Shown here: piece by piece, positions 15,907 through 24,803 of the stretch
Numbering within the stretch: the first letter of the stretch is position 1
Layout: each line of letters starts with the position of its first letter
Assembly: GCF_010730355.1 (NCBI RefSeq)
Contig: NZ_AP022576.1
Coordinates: 5,022,001 to 5,086,000 of the forward strand
Direction: 5' to 3'
DNA from: Mycobacterium florentinum
GTDB taxonomy: Bacteria > Actinomycetota > Actinomycetes > Mycobacteriales > Mycobacteriaceae
DNA length: 64,000 bases
Notes under the pieces: model-generated
The model's database searches: none
Told to the model about the DNA's origin: nothing
What the model saw: only the letters and a program-made list of their open reading frames with translations
Position numbers and translations under genes: made by a program

Positions 15907-18900
15907 CAGTAGGTCACCTCCTGGCGGCGACGGCGCACTATGGTCACCTCGTCGCGCTGGTTGCCGGTGGGCCCCAGGTAGTTGAACGCGAACGCGTGCT
16001 GGCCGTAGCCGCCGGCCAGGTGGCTGGGCTTGATCCGCACCCGGGTAAGCGCGTTGTGGTTACCGCCGCGCTTGTTGTTGGTCTCGGTGCGCGGCGTGTC
16101 CACGGTGCGTTCCTGCACGTGGTAGACGAACACCACGCCGTCGGGCATCCGGTGGCTGACGATCGCCCGGCACACGTAGATGCCGTTGGCGTTGACCGCC
16201 TCCACCCAATCATTGTCCTGCACTTGGATTTTGGCCGCGTCGCCCGGGCTCATCCACATGGTCGGGCCGCCGCGCGACAACGACAGCATGTACAGGTTGT
16301 CCTGGTAGGTGGAGTGGAAAGACCACTTCGAGTGTGGCGTGAGATACCGCACCGTCAGGCCGATCCCGTCCTCGGTCGGCCCCAGTGCGGGCTGGCCGAA
16401 CAAACGCTTCATGTCCAGCGGCGGGCGGAAGACCGGCAGGTGCTCGCCGAGTTCCTCGATCCAGTCGTGGGCCAGATAGAAATGCATCCGGCCGGTCAGG
16501 GTGTGGAACGGCTTGAGGTTTTCGATGTTGATGGTGAACGGCGCGTAGCGTCGACCGCCCGTTTCGCTGCCCGACCATTCCGGGCTGGTGACCACGGGAA
16601 CCGGCCGCGCCTGGGTGTCGGCGTAGCTGATGCGCTTGTCCTCGCTGCCCTCGGCCAGATGCACCAGCCGCTGGCCGGTGCGCTTCTCCAGCTCGTGGAA
16701 GCCCTCGACGGCGAGCCGGCCGTTGGTCGTTCCCGACAGCAGCAGCAGGACGTCGGCCATCCGCGCGGCGGTGGTGATGGCTGGACGACCTGCTCCCACA
16801 CCGGAATTCATCACCCCGAACTTGGCGGCGAGCTCCTCGACCTCGCGGAACGGGTGCACCGTGACGCCCTTGGTGGTCAGCCCGAATTTCTCCACCAGCG
16901 GCCCCAGCGTGACCCACTTGTCGTAGATCGCGCCGTAGTCGCGCTCCACCACGGTGAGCTTGGCCATCGTCCGCCCGGGCACGGGTGTCGCGCCGGTGTG
17001 CAGCCAATCGGATTCGGTGCCATCGGGATAGGCCATCGCGTCCGGTGTGTCGTGCTGCAGCGCGGTGAGCACCACGTCGCTGCGGGTGCCCAAATGCCCC
17101 TTGGCCATGGCGCTGAACGCGCGGGCGATCGCGCCGAAAGCGTCGAAGTCCGAACGCGTTTCCCAGGGCGGGTCGGTCGCGGCGCTGAACGCGTGCACGT
17201 AGGGGTGCATGTCCGTGCTGGAGATATCCGACTTCTCGTACCAGGTCGCGGCCGGCAGCACGACGTCGGACACCAGCGTCGTCGAGGTCATCCGGAAGTC
17301 GATCGACATCATCAGGTCGAGCTTGCCCTCCGGGATGTCCCCGTCGCACGCCACGTCGAGGGGCCGGACTCCGTCCTCCGGCGGCTGCGCCGTGGCGTTG
17401 GAATCGGTTCCCAGCAGATGACGCAGGAAGTACTCGCCGCCCTTGCCCGACGAACCAATCAGGTTGGCGCGCCACACGGTAAGCACCCGCGGCCAGTTGC
17501 CCGGATTGTCGGGTTCGGTGACGGCGAGCTTGAGCTTGCGCTGACCGAGCTGCTCGGCGACGTACTCGGCGACGTCGCGCCCGGCGGCGCGGGCCTCGTC
17601 GGCGACGTCGAGGCTGGAGCGGTCGAACTGCGGGTAGAACGGGCTCCACCCCATGGCCGTCGCCGACGCCAGCAGGTCCATGGTGTGCTTGCCCGCGAAC
17701 CTGCCTCGGCCCACCGGGCTGGACAGCTTGTCGGCGCCGTACCCGTCGTAGCGCCACTGGTCGGTATGCGCATACCAGTACGAGGCCCCCGGCACCTGCC
17801 GCGGCGGGCGCGTCCAGTCGGTGGCCATCGACATCGTCTGAAAACCGGTGAGCGGCCGCACCTTCTCCTGGCCGACGTAATGGGCCCAGCCACCGCCGTT
17901 GCGGCCCATCGACCCGGTCAGCATCAGCAGCGCCAGCACCGCGCGGTAGATCGCGTCGCTGTGGAACCAGTGGCAGATGCCGCCGCCCATGATGATCATC
18001 GAGCGGCCGCCGGATTCCTCTGCGCTGCGCGCGAATTCCCGGGCCACCCGGATGGCCTGCGCGGCCGACACCCCGGTGATCGCCTCCTGCCAGGCCGGCG
18101 TGTTCTGCTGGGTCGCGTCGTCGTAGCCGGTGGGCCATTCGCCCGGCAGGCCCGGCCGCGCCACCGCATACTGCGCGAGCATCAGGTCGAAGACGGTGCA
18201 CACCAGGTGCTTACCGACGCGGCGGATCGGGACACCGCGCGCCACGGTGGTGCCTTCGCCGTCGACCGTGTCGAAGCTGGGCAGATGTACCAGCGCGGCG
18301 TCGTCATTTCCGTTGGCGCCGTGTGCATCCCGCACACTCAGCGCCGGGACCAGGCCGCCGAGGTCCAGGTTCCACTTTCCGACGCCGTCCTCGCCGTAGC
18401 GGAATCCCAGCGAGCCGTGCGGCACCACGACCTTGTTAGTGGCGGCGTCCAACAGCGCGGGCTTGAGCGCCGCGTTCTCCGAACTCCTAAAGGCCTCCCC
18501 CAGATCCGCTGCCGTCAGGTTCTTCCCGGGCACCAGCATGTCGCCGCGCTCTTCCAGCTTGATCAGGAACGGCAGATCGGTGTAGCGGCGCGCGAAGTCG
18601 GCGAAGAACGGAACCTGGTTGTGCACATAGCATTCCGAGAGGATGACGTGGCCCATCGCCATGGCCAGCGCGCCGTCGGTGCCGGCCGCGCACGGCATCC
18701 ACTCGTCGGCGAACTTGGTGTTGTCGGCGTAGTCGGGGCTGACGGTCACCACCTTGGTGCCGCGGTAGCGCGCTTCGGCCATCCAGTGCGCGTCGGGGGT
18801 GCGGGTGATCGGGACGTTGGAGCCCCACATCATCAAATAGGCCGCGTCCCACCAGTCACCGGATTCGGGCACATCGGTCTGGTCGCCGAACACCTGGGGC

Positions 18901-19613
18901 GAGGCCACCGGAAGGTCCGCGTACCAGTCGTAGAACGACGTCATCGGAGCGCCGATCAATTCGTAGAACCGCGAGCCGGCGGCGTACGAGACCATCGACA
19001 TCGCCGGGATCGGGGAGAACCCGGCGACCCGGTCCGGGCCGTAGGTCTTGATCGTGTGCACGTGGGCGGCGGCGATCATCTCGGTGGCCTCGGCCCAGGT
19101 GACGCGCACCAGGCCGCCCTTGCCGCGGGCCTGCTGATAGCGGCGCCGGCGCTCGGGGTCGGCCTGGATGTCGGCCCAGGCCGCAACGGGGTCGCCCAGC
19201 CGGGCCTTGGCCTCGCGGAACATCTCCACCAGCACCCCGCGGGCGTACGGGTAGCGCACCCGGGTGGGCGAGTAGCTGTACCAGGAGAACGAGGCGCCGC
19301 GCGGGCAACCGCGCGGCTCGTACTCGGGGCGGTCCGGGCCCACCGACGGATAGTCGGTCTGCTGGGTTTCCCAGGTGATGATCCCGTCCTTGACGTAGAT
19401 CTTCCACGAGCACGATCCCGTGCAGTTCACACCGTGCGTGGACCGGACCACCTTGTCGTGGCTCCAGCGGTCACGGTAGAAGACGTCGCCCTCGCGGCCA
19501 CCCTGGCGGGTGACCGTGCGCAGATCCTTCGAGAACTCGCCGGGCGTGAAGAAGCGCCCGCTGCGCGCTAGCAGCTCTTCGAGCGGCCCACCGATGCGAG
19601 GTGTGACAGTCAA
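15906..19613 (-). CDS. narG: Nitrate reductase alpha subunit NarG
   Basis: This 1235-residue molybdenum catalytic subunit reduces nitrate to nitrite on the cytosolic face. The FS0 cluster ligands appear in STHGVNCTGSCSWKIYVKDG (His plus Cys) and PRGCPRGASFSW, and the Mo-coordinating Asp is in TSFYDWYADLP. I chose the TTG at 19613, giving LTVTPRIGGPLEELL, because it matches the M. tuberculosis N-terminus and has GGAGGAGGGA immediately upstream; an ATG at 19643 has no such site. It lies 63 bases behind the hemerythrin-like gene on the same strand, so it may be co-transcribed with it. In M. tuberculosis narGHJI sits upstream of fbiC (Rv1161-1164), so its place differs here. Confidence 0.95.
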   Translation of the reverse strand: MTVTPRIGGPLEELLARSGRFFTPGEFSKDLRTVTRQGGREGDVFYRDRWSHDKVVRSTHGVNCTGSCSWKIYVKDGIITWETQQTDYPSVGPDRPEYEPRGCPRGASFSWYSYSPTRVRYPYARGVLVEMFREAKARLGDPVAAWADIQADPERRRRYQQARGKGGLVRVTWAEATEMIAAAHVHTIKTYGPDRVAGFSPIPAMSMVSYAAGSRFYELIGAPMTSFYDWYADLPVASPQVFGDQTDVPESGDWWDAAYLMMWGSNVPITRTPDAHWMAEARYRGTKVVTVSPDYADNTKFADEWMPCAAGTDGALAMAMGHVILSECYVHNQVPFFADFARRYTDLPFLIKLEERGDMLVPGKNLTAADLGEAFRSSENAALKPALLDAATNKVVVPHGSLGFRYGEDGVGKWNLDLGGLVPALSVRDAHGANGNDDAALVHLPSFDTVDGEGTTVARGVPIRRVGKHLVCTVFDLMLAQYAVARPGLPGEWPTGYDDATQQNTPAWQEAITGVSAAQAIRVAREFARSAEESGGRSMIIMGGGICHWFHSDAIYRAVLALLMLTGSMGRNGGGWAHYVGQEKVRPLTGFQTMSMATDWTRPPRQVPGASYWYAHTDQWRYDGYGADKLSSPVGRGRFAGKHTMDLLASATAMGWSPFYPQFDRSSLDVADEARAAGRDVAEYVAEQLGQRKLKLAVTEPDNPGNWPRVLTVWRANLIGSSGKGGEYFLRHLLGTDSNATAQPPEDGVRPLDVACDGDIPEGKLDLMMSIDFRMTSTTLVSDVVLPAATWYEKSDISSTDMHPYVHAFSAATDPPWETRSDFDAFGAIARAFSAMAKGHLGTRSDVVLTALQHDTPDAMAYPDGTESDWLHTGATPVPGRTMAKLTVVERDYGAIYDKWVTLGPLVEKFGLTTKGVTVHPFREVEELAAKFGVMNSGVGAGRPAITTAARMADVLLLLSGTTNGRLAVEGFHELEKRTGQRLVHLAEGSEDKRISYADTQARPVPVVTSPEWSGSETGGRRYAPFTINIENLKPFHTLTGRMHFYLAHDWIEELGEHLPVFRPPLDMKRLFGQPALGPTEDGIGLTVRYLTPHSKWSFHSTYQDNLYMLSLSRGGPTMWMSPGDAAKIQVQDNDWVEAVNANGIYVCRAIVSHRMPDGVVFVYHVQERTVDTPRTETNNKRGGNHNALTRVRIKPSHLAGGYGQHAFAFNYLGPTGNQRDEVTIVRRRRQEVTY

Positions 19614-19676
19614 GGGCCATCCCTCCTCCAGGGCACCGTCCAAGCTGGGCTCGATTTGTCGTGAACGTTCGGTGCG

Positions 19677-20162
19677 CTATAGGGACCGCACCAGGACCGT
19701 CTTGCCCTTAGTACGCAGTCTGTGCAGGCGCGAGCCACGTAATTGCTCGATTTTCGCGGCCATCTTGTTGCCGAGTTCCTCCAGTTCGGCATCGGTGATC
19801 GTCACCTCCGGCGGGGCCGGGCACATGTCGCGTTCCTCTTCGTCGGCATGCGCCTCCAGCACGGTCTTGAAGGAGTTCCACTCGTCTTCGTAGCGCGGCG
19901 CGCTCTGCGGTGTCTTGAGCAACACCGACAGCTGGTCAATCACCTGGCGGTGCTCGGCGTGGGCGACCGCGATCAACTGGCTGGCCTGTCCGAGCGCGGG
20001 ATAGAAAAGGTCGTCTTCGATGCGGAAATGAATGTCGAGTTCGAGCATCATCTGGTCGAAAAGGCCATGGCGCTCGGGACTATTCACCGGCGCCTCGCTG
20101 ACCTTGCGACCAAAGCCCTTGATCACCTTGTGGTGTTCCTTCAGCACGTCGTAGGCATTCAT
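19677..20162 (-). CDS. Hemerythrin-like (HHE domain) protein
   Basis: This 161-residue cytosolic four-helix protein has the His and Glu ligand pattern of HHE proteins: H in KEHHKVIKGFG, DIHFRIEDDLFYP, HAEHRQVIDQL and LEAHADEEERDMCP. Such proteins bind a di-iron centre and react with oxygen, NO or peroxide; mycobacterial members influence redox and NO responses. Its ATG overlaps the stop of the Rieske gene by four bases, and narG starts 63 bases downstream. Placement in front of nitrate reductase suggests a role in handling NO or in iron-centre protection during nitrate respiration. The sequence alone does not prove that. Confidence 0.87.
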   Translation of the reverse strand: MNAYDVLKEHHKVIKGFGRKVSEAPVNSPERHGLFDQMMLELDIHFRIEDDLFYPALGQASQLIAVAHAEHRQVIDQLSVLLKTPQSAPRYEDEWNSFKTVLEAHADEEERDMCPAPPEVTITDAELEELGNKMAAKIEQLRGSRLHRLRTKGKTVLVRSL

Positions 20163-21133
20163 TCCATGATTCCTTTCCGGGCACTGTGTCCTTTCCTGCC
20201 GAGAGCGGGTTGCCGCTCGCCGCGGACCTCGACCACCCCGTCAACCAATCTGGCCTCATACCACGGCAAGGCCGTCGACGCGGGGCCACGTACGACCTCG
20301 CCCGATTCCGTCGAGAACCACGAGCCGTGCCACGGGCACACGAGCCTGCCGCGATCGATCCAGCCATCAGCCATCGGCGCGGCCAAGTGAGGACAGAACT
20401 CCCCGAAAGCCACCACCTGCCCGGGACTTGTCTGGCAAACCACCAGTCCCACCCCGTCGACGTCGACGCGTACCGGCCTGCCGTTCAACGAGGTCGCCGA
20501 GAGCACGGGTGTCCATTGCGTGGTGCGCAGCCGACTGCCGGACTGATCGATTCCGATCCCGGACTCGAATACCAGGGCCCCACCGAGATAGCCGCCAGCG
20601 GCAGTAATCAGATAACCCAGTGCGGTAAAGGCGATTCCACGACGATTGCGCCCCTTATGGCGGTCCCACCAAGACTGGGCGTACAGCGCCGTCGCCGCCA
20701 GGTTCAGTACTCCATGGATGAGCCCCACCCGGCGGTCTTCCTCGTGAGTGTGTTGCCAATCGGTGGCCCCGGTGGCGGCCGAGCCGATGCTGGCCAGGAT
20801 CCCTACCCCTAAAGCGCGCCGGGCGAACCGTGATGCGACGACGGCCTCGACCCGCGGTTCGAACGGCAGCGCGCTCAGCATATCCAGCGCGACTGTGGTA
20901 CCCACCGCTCCGGTCGTCAACGAGGCCAGCGGCGGATGCACCGGATGTCCGAGCCATACACCGTTCAACGCATTGGTGACGGTGTCGCGCGCACCGCCCA
21001 ACGCGTTGTAGCCGAGGCTTAGCGCGTGTTCCAGTCGATAACTTGACCGGTCGAGCCACTCTTGCCGACCGATCGCCGACAGCACTTGCCGTCCGAGCTG
21101 CCAGCTCCGGCGGCCTCTTATCCGGGCAACCAT
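20159..21133 (-). CDS. Membrane DUF2231 protein with C-terminal Rieske [2Fe-2S] domain
   Basis: The protein has 324 residues. Residues about 55-190 form a DUF2231-type membrane domain of about four spans (GHPVHPPLASLTTGAVGTT, HGVLNLAATALYAQ, GYLITAAGGYLGGALVF). Residues about 205-305 form a Rieske domain whose cluster ligands are CPH (247-249) and CPWH (266-269). The spacing and the GSW after the second box are normal, so a [2Fe-2S] cluster should form. ATG 21133 has GGGGGGAAAGG upstream. It is the first gene of a run into the hemerythrin and narGHJI genes and may deliver or sense electrons at the membrane. The partner is unknown. Confidence 0.82.
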   Translation of the reverse strand: MVARIRGRRSWQLGRQVLSAIGRQEWLDRSSYRLEHALSLGYNALGGARDTVTNALNGVWLGHPVHPPLASLTTGAVGTTVALDMLSALPFEPRVEAVVASRFARRALGVGILASIGSAATGATDWQHTHEEDRRVGLIHGVLNLAATALYAQSWWDRHKGRNRRGIAFTALGYLITAAGGYLGGALVFESGIGIDQSGSRLRTTQWTPVLSATSLNGRPVRVDVDGVGLVVCQTSPGQVVAFGEFCPHLAAPMADGWIDRGRLVCPWHGSWFSTESGEVVRGPASTALPWYEARLVDGVVEVRGERQPALGRKGHSARKGIME

Positions 21134-21477
21134 GGCGCGAAATCCTTTCCCCCCGGCTGGACGACGACGCCACGAGAGCCCTAGTAAAGGGAGAGCGGCC
21201 CGCTGTGCCTGCCGGCGATGGTGTTGACGACGAAGGCTGGCGCTATCGATTTGGTAACCATGCGTGGCATCAGCAACCACCCACCGAGAAGCTGCCGGAC
21301 ATCATCGCCTTCGGCAAATATTTCTTACGCATAGCTTTGCTATAACAAACACGTTAGACGCGCTGTGGGACGTCTGGTCGGCTCTCAGATAGTTAGCAGT
21401 CACCTCATAGCAATGCGTCAGGCAAGCCGCCCTGGTCTATTGGCTCTGGCAACCGGCGCAAGGAGACGGCGCGGACG
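21134..21477. other. Intergenic region upstream of the Rieske-hemerythrin-nar genes (344 bp)
   Basis: No coding sequence is supported. The stretch around 21315-21355 is clearly AT-richer than its surroundings and holds an inverted repeat at 21331-21343. I found no full DosR (DevR) box. Confidence 0.5.
21331..21343. promoter_or_regulatory. Operator-like inverted repeat upstream of the Rieske gene
   Basis: ATAGC TTT GCTAT is a perfect 5-bp inverted repeat in the AT-rich part of the region, about 200 bases before the Rieske start. It may be a regulator site for the downstream genes; the binder is unknown. Confidence 0.3.
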
Positions 21478-23088
21478 TCAAGCTGAGCGCTCCAGCACCC
21501 GCAGTCCCAGCGAAAAAAGCAGCCGCACCTCGGGATCACCCAGCGATGTCGACAGCAGCTTCTCGATCCGGCGCACCCGATAGCGAACGGTGTTCGGGTG
21601 TACCTGTAGCCAGTGCGCGGCCGCGCCGATGTCGCCGAAGCTGTCCAGGTAGACCCGTAGCGTCTCCGCCAGCACCGGGTCCTGCGCCCGCAGATCGCGT
21701 ATCCGTGGATCGACCAACCGCTCGTCGGTTCCGATCGTCGTCACGATCTCGTCGAGCAGGACGGTGGTGCGCGCCTCGGCCAGCGACGTCACCTGCCCGA
21801 TCGAAATCGGGTGCCGCTCAGCACTATCGAGTACGCGGTCGACCTCGCTGCGCGCCGTTGCGATCCCGGCCAGGCCGGCCACCGGCGCCGCGATGACGGC
21901 CCGCAGCTCGACCCCGAGTTCGGTGCGCAGCGCGCTGATCGTGCCGCGGACCCACGACGTGATCGACCGGGCGGTCGACGTCTGGGGCAGTAGCACATAC
22001 ATTCGCGAGCCCTGCGACGCGACCTGAGCGTCTCGTCGAAATGCGCTGGCGCTCAACGCTAAAACGTCGGTGAGTCGGGCGTGACGGGATCCGGTGCCGG
22101 TGGTGTCCCAGGCGATCAGCGCGGCGGTGCCGCCGGGGTCCAGGCCCAGCTCGCGGGCGATCCCCGCCACGTCGGCCGGCGCCGCGGCCGTGTCGGGGTC
22201 GGTCAGGCCGAGCAGTTGTTGCACCCGTCGCGCATGCGTTGACGGCCGCGCCGCCAGCCGAAACATGATGCGGGCGGCCAACACCGCCGCGCCGTGCAGG
22301 ATCTCCTCGGCGTCGTCGGCCAGCGGCGCCGACCCCTGTTGCACCCAGATGGTTCCGGCGAACACCGGCGGTCGGCGCGGTCCGGCCGGCCGCTGGTAGA
22401 TCCCGATCGCCAGCCGCGGGCGCAGACCCAACTCCGGGCGCTCGTCGACGCGCACCACCTCGTCGCTGCTGCGCAGCGCGTCGAAAATGCCCCATTGGCC
22501 GATCCACTCCAGGTGCTCGGGTGGCCCCGCCCGGCCCAGGATGGAAAGCCGGCGCAGCTCGTCGGCCTCGTCGTTGGAGGCCGAGTAGGCGAGCACCTGC
22601 GACTGCGCGTTTTCGATGCTGACCATGCCGTGGATGCGATCGGCCAGCGATTGCGCCAAGCCGAACAGATCGGTGCCGGAGTCTTCCATCGGATCGGCGC
22701 GATCCCCGTGGTGCTCCAAGACGTGGTTGACCAATTGGTAGAGCCGCTCCCAGCGGGCCTGCGGCTCGACGGCCACCACCGCCGACCCGGCCGCGACGGC
22801 CGTGGCCACCAGCGTGGTCGACGGCTCCTTGGCGAAGATCGCCACCGGCGCACGCTCGCGTGCCTGCTTGTCGATCCACCGCAGCGCCTCGTCGTCGCCG
22901 ACCCCCAGCAGGAAGAACACATCGGCGGAGCCCGCCGCCGCCGCCAGGCCCAGCCGGACGTCGTCGGAATCGATCAGCGCCGCCGATGCCACCGGCAGGT
23001 CCAGGCCGCGTGGGGCGTCCACCAAGCTGACCAGCGTCGCATCCAGGGCGAGCAGCAGCTGACCCAGTCCGACCCCAGGCACCCGCAT
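21478..23088 (-). CDS. pruC: PruC, PucR-type activator of proline utilisation
   Basis: This 536-residue regulator is homologous to Rv1186c, which activates pruAB in response to proline. The N-terminal part is a PucR-like sensory region, the middle is GGDEF-like CdaR text (GTAALIAWDTTG, SQGSRMYVLLPQ) and the C-terminal helix-turn-helix is DIGAAAHWLQVHPNTVRYRVRRIEKLL near residues 490-520. The gene is divergent from pruA across 83 bases that carry repeated half-sites. The ATG at 23088 is close to the first half-site, so autoregulation is possible. The length equals that of M. tuberculosis (538). Confidence 0.9.
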   Translation of the reverse strand: MRVPGVGLGQLLLALDATLVSLVDAPRGLDLPVASAALIDSDDVRLGLAAAAGSADVFFLLGVGDDEALRWIDKQARERAPVAIFAKEPSTTLVATAVAAGSAVVAVEPQARWERLYQLVNHVLEHHGDRADPMEDSGTDLFGLAQSLADRIHGMVSIENAQSQVLAYSASNDEADELRRLSILGRAGPPEHLEWIGQWGIFDALRSSDEVVRVDERPELGLRPRLAIGIYQRPAGPRRPPVFAGTIWVQQGSAPLADDAEEILHGAAVLAARIMFRLAARPSTHARRVQQLLGLTDPDTAAAPADVAGIARELGLDPGGTAALIAWDTTGTGSRHARLTDVLALSASAFRRDAQVASQGSRMYVLLPQTSTARSITSWVRGTISALRTELGVELRAVIAAPVAGLAGIATARSEVDRVLDSAERHPISIGQVTSLAEARTTVLLDEIVTTIGTDERLVDPRIRDLRAQDPVLAETLRVYLDSFGDIGAAAHWLQVHPNTVRYRVRRIEKLLSTSLGDPEVRLLFSLGLRVLERSA

Positions 23089-23089
23089 G

Positions 23090-23130
23090 TTGTCCGATCT
23101 TACTATACAAATCGGAGGATCTTGTCCGAT
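23090..23130. promoter_or_regulatory. Repeated half-sites in the pruC / pruA promoter
   Basis: TTGTCCGAT occurs twice in direct orientation (23090-23098 and 23122-23130), with ATCGGA (23111-23116) inverted between them, so ATCGGA and the second TCCGAT form an inverted pair with 8 bases between. Between the repeats lies an AT-rich stretch TACTATACAA. They are the obvious candidates for PruC binding. Confidence 0.5.
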
Positions 23131-23171
23131 CAGCCAACAGAACGAGCGGCCGCAGCGAGGATCCTGGCACC

Positions 23172-24803
23172 ATGGATGCGATCACCCAGGTGCCGACGCC
23201 GGTCAACGAGCCGGTCCACGACTACGCCCCGCACTCGCCCGAACGCGCCCGACTTCACACCAAACTGGCCGCGCTCGCCGATCATCCGATCGAACTCCCA
23301 CACGTCATCGCCGGCAAACATCGGATGGGCGACGGTGAGCGCATCGATGTCGTCCAGCCGCACCGGCACGCCGCCACGCTGGGCACGCTGACCAACGCCG
23401 GGCACGCCGACGCGACGGCCGCCATCGAAGCCGCCATGGCCGCCAAGAAGGACTGGGCGGCATTGCCTTTCGACGAGCGCGCCGCGGTGTTCCTGCGTGC
23501 CGCCGACCTGCTGGCCGGTCCGTGGCGGGAGAAGATCGCCGCCGCCACCATGCTCGGCCAATCCAAGTCCGTCTACCAGGCCGAGATCGATTCCCCGTGC
23601 GAGCAGATCGACTTCTGGCGATTCAACGTGGCTTTCGCCCGTCAGATCATGGCGCAGCAGCCGGTCAGCGGACCGGGGGAGTGGAACCGCAGCGAGTACC
23701 GCCCGCTGGACGGCTTCGTCTACGCGATCACGCCGTTCAACTTCACCTCGATCGCGGGCAATCTGCCGACCGCGCCCGCGCTGATGGGCAACACCGTGGT
23801 GTGGAAGCCGTCGATCACCCAGACGCTGTCGGCGTATCTGACCATGCAGCTGCTCGAGGCCGCCGGCTTGCCGCCCGGGGTGATCAATCTGGTCACCGGT
23901 GACGGCCTCGCGGTTTCCGATGTGGCACTGGCCGATCCGCGGCTGGCCGGCATCCACTTCACCGGGTCGACGGCCACCTTCCAGCATCTGTGGCAGCAAG
24001 TGGGCACCAATATCGGCCGCTACCACAGCTATCCGCGACTGGTCGGTGAGACCGGCGGCAAGGACTTCGTGGTCGCGCACGCCTCGGCGCGCCCGGATGT
24101 GCTGTGTACGGCGCTGATTCGCGGGGCGTTCGACTACCAGGGCCAGAAGTGCTCCGCGGCGTCACGGGCGTTCATCCCGCATTCGGTGTGGCAGCGGATG
24201 GGCGACGATTTCCTCGGTGCGACGGCAACACTGAGCTACGGTGACATCACCGACCTCACCAACTACGGCGGCGCGCTGATCGACCGCCGGGCCTTCGCCA
24301 AGAACGTCACCGCCATCGAGCGGGCCAAGGGCGCCGCGGGTGTCACGATCGCGGTGGGTGGCGAATACGACGACAGCGTCGGCTATTTCGTCCGCCCGAC
24401 CGTGCTGCTGTCGGACGACGCGGGCGACGAGGCGTTTTCGACCGAGTACTTCGGCCCGCTGCTGTCGGTCCATGTCTACCCGGACGACCGCTACGAAGAC
24501 ATCCTCGACGTGATCGACACCGGTACGCGCTACGCGCTGACCGGTGCGGTGATCGCCGACGACCGCCAGGCCGTGCTCACTGCCCAGGACCGGCTGCGGT
24601 TCGCGGCCGGCAACTTCTACGTCAACGACAAGCCGACCGGGGCCGTCGTCGGGCGCCAGCCGTTCGGTGGATCGCGCGGCTCGGGCACCAACGATAAGGC
24701 CGGCTCGGTGCTGAACCTGCTGCGCTGGACGTCCGCGCGCACCATCAAGGAGACATTCGTCCCAGCCACGCAGTACACCTACCCGCACATGGGGTCCGAC
24801 TGA
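23172..24803 (+). CDS. pruA: 1-pyrroline-5-carboxylate dehydrogenase PruA
   Basis: This 543-residue NAD-dependent aldehyde dehydrogenase oxidises glutamate-gamma-semialdehyde to glutamate, the second step of proline catabolism. Visible motifs are the catalytic Glu region VGETGGKDFVV, the nucleophile Cys in [15 protein letters not shown] and the NAD-fold text in ITPFNFTSIAGN. It matches the actinobacterial PruA (RocA, Rv1187). The stop overlaps the pruB start by one base, so the two enzymes are coupled and probably pass the reactive intermediate. Expression is presumably PruC-dependent. Confidence 0.95.
   Translation: MDAITQVPTPVNEPVHDYAPHSPERARLHTKLAALADHPIELPHVIAGKHRMGDGERIDVVQPHRHAATLGTLTNAGHADATAAIEAAMAAKKDWAALPFDERAAVFLRAADLLAGPWREKIAAATMLGQSKSVYQAEIDSPCEQIDFWRFNVAFARQIMAQQPVSGPGEWNRSEYRPLDGFVYAITPFNFTSIAGNLPTAPALMGNTVVWKPSITQTLSAYLTMQLLEAAGLPPGVINLVTGDGLAVSDVALADPRLAGIHFTGSTATFQHLWQQVGTNIGRYHSYPRLVGETGGKDFVVAHASARPDVLCTALIRGAFDYQGQKCSAASRAFIPHSVWQRMGDDFLGATATLSYGDITDLTNYGGALIDRRAFAKNVTAIERAKGAAGVTIAVGGEYDDSVGYFVRPTVLLSDDAGDEAFSTEYFGPLLSVHVYPDDRYEDILDVIDTGTRYALTGAVIADDRQAVLTAQDRLRFAAGNFYVNDKPTGAVVGRQPFGGSRGSGTNDKAGSVLNLLRWTSARTIKETFVPATQYTYPHMGSD

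Noticed and set aside
15996..19571. Very long open frame (1191 codons) on the plus strand opposite narG
   Set aside because: It mirrors narG codon positions and encodes Arg/His/Gly-rich text with no family match; high GC creates such antisense frames.
21177..21192. DosR-box-like CCCT...AGGG sequence upstream of the Rieske gene
   Set aside because: Arms are only 4 bases and the middle does not fit the GGGACTWWAGTCCC consensus.
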